11,486 nucleotides of DNA, from NCBI GenBank assembly GCA_023424585.1, contig JAFADT010000015.1:1-11486 (forward strand). The letters are read 5' to 3'. This stretch comes from Pseudomonadota bacterium. Its GTDB lineage: Bacteria; Myxococcota; Myxococcia; Myxococcales; Myxococcaceae. Shown one piece after another: positions 1-5,479 of this stretch. The first letter of the stretch is position 1. Each line of letters starts with the position of its first letter. The notes beneath the pieces were generated by a model. That model worked only from the letters and a program-made list of their open reading frames with translations, did no database searches and had not been told where the DNA came from. The translations under genes and the position numbers were made by a program.

Positions 1-1
1 G

Positions 2-979
2 TCGGAGGCGGAGCGGCGGGCCCTGCCGGGCACCATCGTCTTCCTCTCCGAGCGGGCGGGACAGAAGGACGTCTGGCGGGTGACGCCCGCGGGCGAGGAG
101 ACGCGGGTCACCTCCGCGCCGGAGGACGAGTACCCCGGCCCGCCGTCGCCGGACGGGCGCACGCTGCTGGTGATTGCGTCGGGCGAGGCGAACGGGCGCG
201 TCTTCCAGCAGCTGCGGCTCCAGCCGCTGGCGGGAGGCCCCTCCGTGGCGCTGCACTCGCCGCGGCCCCGCGCGCGCAACGCGAGCTGGGCGCCGGACGG
301 CACGTGGCTGGTGGTGGAGTCCGACGCGCAGGGCTTCAGCGACGTGGTGCGGGTGCTGCCCGAGGCGAACGCGGTGGACACGCGGTTGACGCACGTGAAG
401 GAGGGCTGCTTCGAGCCCGCGGTGTCCCCGGACGGCACGGAGGTGGCGTGCGTGTGCAGCGGTGACGGGGATCCGGAGATCTACGTCTACCGCGCGGACG
501 GCACGGGCGAGCCCCGCCGCGTCACCACGTTCTACATGGAGGACCGGACGCCGCAGTGGAGCCCGGACGGCGAGTGGCTCCTGTTCGTGAGCAACCGCGA
601 GCGCAAGGAGCGCCTGTACCTGGCGCGCGCGGACGGCGCGGACCTGCGCGTGGTGTCCGGAGAGGGCTTCGCGGGCGACGAGCGCGAGGCGGCCTTCAGC
701 CCGGATGGGAAGCGCGTGGCGTACGTGGCGAGGCTGCCGGACGGCAGGAGCCGCATCTGGGTGGCGGCCGTGGCGGGCGGCGCGCCGGTGGCGCTGACGG
801 ACGGCCAGCACCGCGACGACATGCCGGCGTGGAGCCCGGACGGCAAGGCGCTGGTGTTCGTGTCGGAGCGCGACGGCGACACCGACCTGTACCTCATGCG
901 CGCGGATGGCACCGGCCAGACGCGGCTCACCACGGCGAAGGGCGCGGACTGGCTGCCGCGCTGGTTCGTGCCGCGCTAG
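2..979 (+). CDS. TolB-like PD40 beta-propeller protein, 5'-partial
   Basis: The reading frame is open from base 2, so the true start lies upstream of the window; the GTG at 80 is only an internal codon. The visible 325 residues contain six PD40/WD40-like units with the core [SA]PDG: PPSPDGRTLL, SWAPDGTWLV, AVSPDGTEVA, QWSPDGEWLL, AFSPDGKRVA and AWSPDGKALV. Most are followed by a D-x-[DE]-[IL]-Y-type strand such as DTDLYLMRADG. This is the repeat of the TolB/DPP-IV propeller family, which forms six-bladed scaffolds that bind proteins or peptides, often in the periplasm. No catalytic residues are apparent, so the specific role is unknown; any signal peptide would be in the missing N-terminus. 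The protein ends WFVPR, and its TAG stop lies in the CTAG of a 20-bp repeat that recurs at 2271-2290. That CTAG is also the stop codon of the convergent fic gene. Confidence 0.88.
   Translation, partial: SEAERRALPGTIVFLSERAGQKDVWRVTPAGEETRVTSAPEDEYPGPPSPDGRTLLVIASGEANGRVFQQLRLQPLAGGPSVALHSPRPRARNASWAPDGTWLVVESDAQGFSDVVRVLPEANAVDTRLTHVKEGCFEPAVSPDGTEVACVCSGDGDPEIYVYRADGTGEPRRVTTFYMEDRTPQWSPDGEWLLFVSNRERKERLYLARADGADLRVVSGEGFAGDEREAAFSPDGKRVAYVARLPDGRSRIWVAAVAGGAPVALTDGQHRDDMPAWSPDGKALVFVSERDGDTDLYLMRADGTGQTRLTTAKGADWLPRWFVPR
960..979. repeat. 20-bp perfect direct repeat, left copy
   Basis: GCTGGTTCGTGCCGCGCTAG here is identical to 2271-2290. The identity stops abruptly on both sides: base 959 is c against a at 2270, and base 980 is g against c at 2291. 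This copy encodes the last residues WFVPR and stop of the propeller protein, and on the other strand the stop codon of fic. Just inside the junction are a palindrome CCCTGCAGGG (989-998) and a short hairpin GGGGA-gtcg-TCCCC (996-1009). Confidence 0.92.
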
Positions 980-2163
980 GCCCTGCTTCCCTGCAGGGGA
1001 GTCGTCCCCTCGTTCAAGATGGCGAGGTAGCCGCGGTACGCGAAGACGCGGCCCCGCCTGCGCCCCGTGACCTCCTCCACGATGCCTAGACGCTCCAGGT
1101 CCACGAGCGCCGCGTTCACTGTGGGAGCGGTCAGTCCGGTCCGGACGACGAGCTGATTCGACGTCAGGTACGGTTGTGTCTGCAGCAGCTCGTGCAGACG
1201 GAGCGCTGAGCTGGCGCGCTGGCTCTCCGCGGTAATGCGCTCCCGGTCGTGCTTGAAGAGCTCCACGATTCGTGTGGCCGCTTCGAACGCCTGGTTCGCG
1301 GTCTGCTCGATGCCCTCCAGGAAGAACTCGAGCCAGGGTTCCCATGCGCCCCGCTCGCGGACCTCCTGGAGCAGCCGGTAGTAATCGGCGCGGCGCGTCT
1401 TCAGGTAGAGGCTCAAGTAGAGCAGCGGTTTGCGGAGCACGCCCTGGACGCACAGATAGAGCGTCACGAGGAGGCGGCCGATGCGGCCATTGCCGTCGAG
1501 AAAGGGATGGATGCTCTCGAACTGCACATGCAGGAGCCCCGCCTTGATGAGGGCTGGCAGCCGGGACTTCTCCTCGTGCATGAAGTCCTCGAGGTCCCCG
1601 AGGCAACCGTCGAGCTCCGTCACCGGGGGCGGGACGTACAGCGCATTTCCGGGCCGGGTTCCTCCAATCCAGTTTTGCGAGCGGCGGAACTCGCCGGGAT
1701 CCTTGGTGCCACCGCGTCCGCTCTGCAGCAACCGTGCGTGCATTTCGCGGATCAGCCGGAGTGAGAGCGGCAACTCCTCGAGCCGCTCGAGCCCGTACAT
1801 CATCGCGTCGACGTAGTTGGAGACCTCGCGGACGTCGTCGATGGGCTGCCCCTCCTGGGCCTCGGTCTCGAACCGGAGCAGATCGGAAAGGGTCGACTGG
1901 GTCCCTTCAATCTGTGACGACAGCACCGCCTCCTTGCGCACGTACATGTAGAGGAACAGCTCCTGGTGCGGCAGGAGCACCGTGATTCCGTCGAGCCGAC
2001 CCAGCGCTCGCTCGCCTCGGCCGAGTCGGTCCAGCAGGCCCAGGACGTCGATGGAGGGGACTGGCGGCAGGGGCGGCGGGACGAACGACCGCACGAGCTC
2101 GCCGGCGGCGGTGGTCTCCACGAACCGGCCCATCCTTGATGGCGCGGGTGAGGCGTCAGTCAT
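976..2163 (-). CDS. Fic-domain AMP transferase (class II) with C-terminal winged helix
   Basis: The gene encodes a Fic/DOC enzyme expected to move AMP from ATP to a Ser, Thr or Tyr hydroxyl of a protein target. The catalytic loop HPFLDGNGRIGR matches HPFx[DE]GNGRxxR completely (His about residue 219), so activity is predicted. An N-terminal inhibitory helix SSQIEG fits [ST]xxxE[GN] (Glu about 86), which makes it class II: autoinhibited in cis. The segment GGTRPGNALYVPPP before the active site is the target-docking flap. About residues 322-382 form a winged-helix domain (LTSNQLVVRTGLTAPTVNAAL), the layout of Shewanella SoFic. The ATG at 2163 is preferred for its nearby GAGG; ATG at 2175 adds four residues. 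The last bases of the stop codon come from the 20-bp repeat at 960-979, and the tail QGSRA after NEGTTPL may be junction sequence. Base composition is less GC-rich than its neighbours. It stands alone, with no antitoxin-like small ORF, and is flanked by direct repeats. The cellular target is unknown. Confidence 0.93.
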   Translation of the reverse strand: MTDASPAPSRMGRFVETTAAGELVRSFVPPPLPPVPSIDVLGLLDRLGRGERALGRLDGITVLLPHQELFLYMYVRKEAVLSSQIEGTQSTLSDLLRFETEAQEGQPIDDVREVSNYVDAMMYGLERLEELPLSLRLIREMHARLLQSGRGGTKDPGEFRRSQNWIGGTRPGNALYVPPPVTELDGCLGDLEDFMHEEKSRLPALIKAGLLHVQFESIHPFLDGNGRIGRLLVTLYLCVQGVLRKPLLYLSLYLKTRRADYYRLLQEVRERGAWEPWLEFFLEGIEQTANQAFEAATRIVELFKHDRERITAESQRASSALRLHELLQTQPYLTSNQLVVRTGLTAPTVNAALVDLERLGIVEEVTGRRRGRVFAYRGYLAILNEGTTPLQGSRA

Positions 2164-2170
2164 CCGCCTC

Positions 2171-2199
2171 AGCATTCGAATGGAGCCTGTTTAAGTCAA
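2171..2199 (-). promoter_or_regulatory. Candidate fic promoter
   Basis: Read on the minus strand, TTGACT (2199-2194) is followed after 17 bases by AATGCT (2176-2171). The -35 match is good and the -10 match weak (3/6). A transcript from it would begin almost at the ATG at 2163, giving little or no leader, which is a reason for caution. Confidence 0.25.
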
Positions 2200-2215
2200 A
2201 CGCTCTTGGCTTAAA
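2190..2215. promoter_or_regulatory. 26-bp palindrome upstream of fic, candidate operator
   Basis: The arms TTTAAGTCAA (2190-2199) and TTGGCTTAAA (2206-2215) are inverted repeats matching at 9 of 10 positions around a 6-base spacer ACGCTC. The centre is about 40 bp upstream of the chosen fic start. On the minus strand the left arm contains TTGACT (2199-2194), a 5/6 match to a -35 box. Binding here would occlude the promoter. The winged-helix domain of Fic itself is one candidate ligand; a host regulator is equally possible. Confidence 0.5.
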
Positions 2216-2270
2216 TAAGGTCAGCGCCAATGAAAGCGGCCTTTAACAAGCCCTTTCCATAATGATTTCA

Positions 2271-2290
2271 GCTGGTTCGTGCCGCGCTAG
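2271..2290. repeat. 20-bp perfect direct repeat, right copy
   Basis: This is the second copy of GCTGGTTCGTGCCGCGCTAG. It lies between the AT-rich fic leader and the histidine-kinase gene, whose stop codon is the reverse complement of cta at 2287-2289. Here the propeller-protein tail WFVPR-stop has no gene in front of it, so it reads as a leftover of a duplicated target. Confidence 0.92.
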
Positions 2291-4281
2291 CTGGCGCGCT
2301 GGCGCAGCGGCTTGGCCTCCGGGGAGGCGGCGGGAAGCTGCAGGGGCACGCTGAAGAAGAAGGTGACGCCCCGGTCCGGCTCGCTCTCCACCCAGATATG
2401 GCCGGCGTGGGCCTCCACGATGAGCCGGCTGATGTAGAGCCCCAGGCCCAACCCCTTGCCGTCCTGCAGGCGGCCGTCCTCCGTGCGGTAGTACTTGTCG
2501 AACAGGCGCGCCGCGTCCCGGGGCGACAGGCCCGTGCCCTGGTTGGTCACCGACACCACGGCGTGGTCGTGCACGACGGAGAGGCGCACGTCCACCGGCG
2601 TCCCCTTGGGGCTGTACTTGAGCGCGTTGGTCAGCAGGTTGGTCATCACGCGCTCCAGCCGCGCGGCGTCCATGGGCACCGGCGGCAGCGGATCCGCCAG
2701 GTGCAGCCGGAAGCGCTCTCGCGCGTCGGGCGGCACGTCCCGCTCCAGCACCGCCTCCAGGAAGCGGCCCAGGTCGCACGCCTCGCGGTGCAGGCTCACC
2801 CGGCCGGACTCCAGCCGCGAGCCCTCCAGCAGCTCTTCGATCATCGTGCTCATCCACTCCACGTTGTGGATGATGGCCTGGGCCATGTGACCCTCGCGCT
2901 CCAGCTTCCGCTCGTGCAGCGCGCGCTGGAGCAGGTGGGCGCGCAGGTTGATGGTGTTCAGCGGGTTGCGCAGGTCGTGGGAGATGAGCCCCACGTACTC
3001 CTCGCGCAGCTTCTCCAGGTCCCGGCGCTCGGTGACGTCGCGCAGGATGGCGATGCGCGTGGCGTCGTCCGCGCCCTCCAGAGGGCTCAGCCGCACCTCC
3101 AGCGGCACGCGGGTGCCGTCCTGCCGCTGGCCCGTCACCAGCCGTCCGCCGGTCGCGCGCTCCGGGCCCTCACCTGTGGCGGACGGCCTCCCCTGGAGTC
3201 CCCCCGGCACCAGCAGCCCCGCATCGCGACCCAGCAGGGCCTCCCGGCGGTAGCCGAAGACGCGCTCGGCCTCCGCGTTGGCGAAGCGCACGCGGCCGGT
3301 GGCGTCCACCACCACCATGGGGTCCGGCGCGGTGTCCAGGAAGGTGCGGAAGCGCTCCTCGGAGGACTCCAGCGCGGCGGTGGCCCGCCTGCGCTCCAGG
3401 TCGAGCACGTCCAGGGCCCGCGCCGCCAGCAGCACCAGCGTGGCGCCGCCAGCCGCCACCACCGTGGCGAAGAGGGGCAGCTTCGCGTCGTGGCTGAGCC
3501 CGCCCGTCAGGTGGATCAGCACCAGCGTCAGCCCCAGCACCGGCGGCCCCAGCAGCGTCACCGGGACCAGCCGCCGCGCCACGAAGCCGCCCAGCGTGTC
3601 CCGGGTGAGCCGCGCCATCAGCCCCAGCTGCGGCCGGGCGCACAGCGTGCCCATGGCCAGCAGCATCAGCACGCAGGTGGTGTGCAGCCCCATGCTGCGC
3701 TCCTGGAAGAACGGAGCGGCCGCGGGCGTCACCAGCGGGCCCAGCAGGAAGCCGTTGAGGCCCGTCAGCGCGGCCATCAGCGCCAGCGCCACCAGCGCGT
3801 CCGACCACGACAGCCGCTGCGGGTGGCCCCGGTCCACCAGCGCCAGCGCCGGGCCCAGCAGCATCAGGCACAGCCCCGTCAGCGGCGACGACTCGGCGCC
3901 AGGAGACACGAAGCCGTCCTCGCCGAGGGCGCGCAGGAACAGCGCGTCCAGGCCGCCATTGCCGCCGGTGATGACGCCGTCCACGAGGCTCGCCGCGCCC
4001 ACCAGGGCCGTGGCCAGCGCGAGCGCGGTGCCCAGCCGGTGGCGGGCGCGGTGGGGCGAGGCCGGCAGGCGCAGGCCCAGTGCCGCCCCGCCCAGCATCA
4101 ACCCCAGCGCGGCGCTGGGGCGCATGGCGGGGAGCGCGGCGCCCATGGACTTGAGGACCATGACATCCAGCGCCCAGCCCACCAGCACCAGCAGCCCCAC
4201 CAGGCAGGCGGCCACCGCGGAGCTGCGCGCAAGGGCACGGACCAACGCCGTGCTTCGTGGCATGGATCGGCCGCTCATCAT
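2287..4281 (-). CDS. Polytopic PAS-domain sensor histidine kinase
   Basis: This is an inner-membrane sensor kinase predicted to autophosphorylate and pass phosphate to an unidentified response regulator; none is encoded beside it. The first ~290 residues hold about eight hydrophobic segments, such as AACLVGLLVLVGWAL, VALALMAALTGLNGFLL and TLLGPPVLGLTLVLIHL. They are followed by a PAS domain (about 310-420; FRTFLDTAPDPMVVVDATG). The HisKA domain carries the phospho-acceptor in SHDLRNP (His about 435). The HATPase has N-box NLLTNALKYSPKG (about 548-560), G1 NQGTGL, an F-box-like region LFDKYYR, and G2 GKGLGLGLYISR. The G1 position usually held by Asp is Asn. The ATGATG at 4281 has GGGGGGA five bases upstream and is preferred; ATG at 4311 would add ten residues. 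The stop lies in CTAG of the right 20-bp repeat. A lipoprotein gene lies upstream on the same strand, too far for a certain operon. Confidence 0.93.
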   Translation of the reverse strand: MMSGRSMPRSTALVRALARSSAVAACLVGLLVLVGWALDVMVLKSMGAALPAMRPSAALGLMLGGAALGLRLPASPHRARHRLGTALALATALVGAASLVDGVITGGNGGLDALFLRALGEDGFVSPGAESSPLTGLCLMLLGPALALVDRGHPQRLSWSDALVALALMAALTGLNGFLLGPLVTPAAAPFFQERSMGLHTTCVLMLLAMGTLCARPQLGLMARLTRDTLGGFVARRLVPVTLLGPPVLGLTLVLIHLTGGLSHDAKLPLFATVVAAGGATLVLLAARALDVLDLERRRATAALESSEERFRTFLDTAPDPMVVVDATGRVRFANAEAERVFGYRREALLGRDAGLLVPGGLQGRPSATGEGPERATGGRLVTGQRQDGTRVPLEVRLSPLEGADDATRIAILRDVTERRDLEKLREEYVGLISHDLRNPLNTINLRAHLLQRALHERKLEREGHMAQAIIHNVEWMSTMIEELLEGSRLESGRVSLHREACDLGRFLEAVLERDVPPDARERFRLHLADPLPPVPMDAARLERVMTNLLTNALKYSPKGTPVDVRLSVVHDHAVVSVTNQGTGLSPRDAARLFDKYYRTEDGRLQDGKGLGLGLYISRLIVEAHAGHIWVESEPDRGVTFFFSVPLQLPAASPEAKPLRQRAS

Positions 4282-4356
4282 CCGCGTCCCCCCGGAACGC
4301 CAGCCCTGCATCCTGCCACAACATCACGTCACAGGGGGCCGCCAGGCAATGGGACG

Positions 4357-4412
4357 CCAGGGTTGGGGGGATGTCCTTCCTAGGCGGGGATGTCGGACCT
4401 GTCCAGGGTTGG
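4357..4412. repeat. Nested short direct repeats upstream of the kinase gene
   Basis: CCAGGGTTGG occurs at 4357-4366 and again at 4403-4412; GGGGATGTC occurs at 4367-4375 and 4386-4394. All lie in the 131-bp gap between the kinase start and the stop of the upstream lipoprotein gene. Such paired direct repeats could be regulator half-sites for the kinase promoter or decayed duplication. No clear -35/-10 pair was found. Confidence 0.4.
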
Positions 4413-5261
4413 TCAGGGCGCGTAGCGTCCCGGGTAGACGGTGAGCACCACGCCCAGCCCGGGGCCCACGTCGATGTTGCGTGGCACGTAGGACCCGGCG
4501 CCCTCCACGGACAGCTGGAAGGACGAGACCCCGGCGCCCGCGTGCACGTAGAGGAACAGCCCGTGCGCCGCGGTCCCCGTGGTGCTCACGGAGCCCATGT
4601 CCGCTGACGGGTAGTAGACGCGGTCCGCCAGCTCGGCGCGGTCGAGCGCCACGCGCGCGCCGCTCACCGGCTGACCGTTCAGGTCCACCACGCGCCCCAG
4701 CACGAAGCCCGCGGAGGCCAGGGTGGCCGCGGGGTCCCCGGTGTGACCTTGCAGACGCTGGGCGCCCACGGCGGCGCCCAGCTGCTCCACGAACGCGGTG
4801 GGCAGGGCCCAGGCGTGCGCGTCGATGATGTCCGTGCGCGGCCGGGTGCCGGTGAAGGCCGTGTCGTAGACGAGCGTGGTGCTGCGCACGAGCCCCTCGT
4901 GCTCGAGGCCCACCGCGAGCCCCTGGTGCACGTCGCGCACGGGCACGTCGGGGATGCGGAAGGCGCCGTCCTCGGACACCTCGCCGGTGGCGAAGGTGGC
5001 GGCCGAGTCGTTGACGGCCACGCGCAGGGGCTCCTCCACGGTGAGCGCCATTCCAGTGAGTGACGCGGGGGCGGAGGCCAGGCCCTCGGCCTCGGGAAAC
5101 ACGCGCGCCTCGCCGCTCACGAGGATGCGAAGGTTCTCCAGGTCCACCGCCTCGGCGTCCTCGGTCCGCACGCCAGGGTCTGGTGTGTATCCGCCGCCGC
5201 CACAGGCCACCGCCAGCAGCCCGAGCACGGCCCCACCCGCCGCCCGAATGTAGTGTTTCAT
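4413..5261 (-). CDS. Lipoprotein with carboxypeptidase-regulatory-like domains
   Basis: The 282-residue protein starts MKHYIRAAGG with a short hydrophobic stretch ending LLAVAC, so Cys20 is the likely lipidated residue, followed by a GGGG linker. This predicts an envelope-anchored protein. The segment GRVVDLNGQPVSGARVAL (about 189-206) is the hallmark of the carboxypeptidase regulatory-like / Ig-like beta-sandwich fold, in which the first strand is followed by NGxPVxGAxV. An earlier segment (about 45-125, with GEVSEDGAFRIPDVPV) looks like a second, diverged beta domain. These domains mediate binding and structure; no catalytic motif is seen. The ATG at 5261 immediately precedes the signal peptide, though its ribosome site is weak. 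The function is unknown. Lipid attachment is reasonably sure, domain naming less so. Confidence 0.8.
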   Translation of the reverse strand: MKHYIRAAGGAVLGLLAVACGGGGYTPDPGVRTEDAEAVDLENLRILVSGEARVFPEAEGLASAPASLTGMALTVEEPLRVAVNDSAATFATGEVSEDGAFRIPDVPVRDVHQGLAVGLEHEGLVRSTTLVYDTAFTGTRPRTDIIDAHAWALPTAFVEQLGAAVGAQRLQGHTGDPAATLASAGFVLGRVVDLNGQPVSGARVALDRAELADRVYYPSADMGSVSTTGTAAHGLFLYVHAGAGVSSFQLSVEGAGSYVPRNIDVGPGLGVVLTVYPGRYAP

Positions 5262-5396
5262 CGAGCGGCAACATCTTCACGGCCGGGGGTGATCGCAATC
5301 CGTCCCCCGGCGCCGTCCGTCCCCTGCATGACGCCCCGCCGCGCCCGCGGGCCGTCCGCCCCGGACCCCGGGCCCTCCGGGTGTTGAAAACACGTC

Positions 5397-5446
5397 GGCA
5401 CCGGGAGCCTGCCTTCCGCCTGGGACGGAAGGCCGCGCCCGGTGCC
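5397..5446 (-). terminator. Nested-stem intrinsic terminator of the Ser/Gly-rich lipoprotein gene
   Basis: The outer arms GGCACCGGG (5397-5405) and CCCGGTGCC (5438-5446) pair perfectly over 9 bp. The inner arms GCCTTCCG (5411-5418) and CGGAAGGC (5426-5433) pair over 8 bp. On the minus strand the hairpin begins 33 bases after the stop at 5480 and is followed after six bases by TTTT (5390-5387). That T-run sits in a second small hairpin, GTGTT-gaa-AACAC (5381-5393). Confidence 0.75.
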
Positions 5447-5479
5447 GCGGGTCACGCCAGGGAGGTGGAAGCGGAGCGC

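Larger units (their letters stand above)
980..2290. mobile_element. Putative inserted segment carrying fic
   Basis: This is one repeat copy plus the 1291 bp between the copies. Removing it would place the propeller-gene stop directly on the kinase stop, giving a convergent pair sharing CTAG. The segment holds only fic and its leader. The leader is strikingly AT-rich: I counted 41 G/C in the 95 bases 2176-2270, in an otherwise very GC-rich window. There is no transposase or integrase gene and no terminal inverted repeat (left end GCCCTGCTTC; right end read inward TGAAATCATT). It could be a non-autonomous cassette integrated at an att-like site, or a repair or recombination product that duplicated 20 bp. 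The boundaries are seen; the mechanism is inference. Confidence 0.5.

Noticed and set aside
980..2270. The fic segment as a classical insertion sequence or transposon.
   Set aside because: There is no transposase, and the two ends show no inverted-repeat similarity. A 20-bp duplication is also longer than usual for IS target sites.
1209..2303. AGCTGGCGCGCTGGC occurs at 1209-1223 inside fic and at 2289-2303 across the right repeat edge, suggesting another recombination point.
   Set aside because: It is 15 bp of low-complexity G/C, read in different frames in the two genes. A match of this length is expected by chance in DNA this GC-rich.
2398..4383. A 661-codon open frame on the plus strand across the histidine kinase.
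   Set aside because: It is antisense to a gene with complete kinase motifs. Its composition (Gln, His, Arg, Ala) is the usual artefact of high-GC third positions, and no domain is visible.
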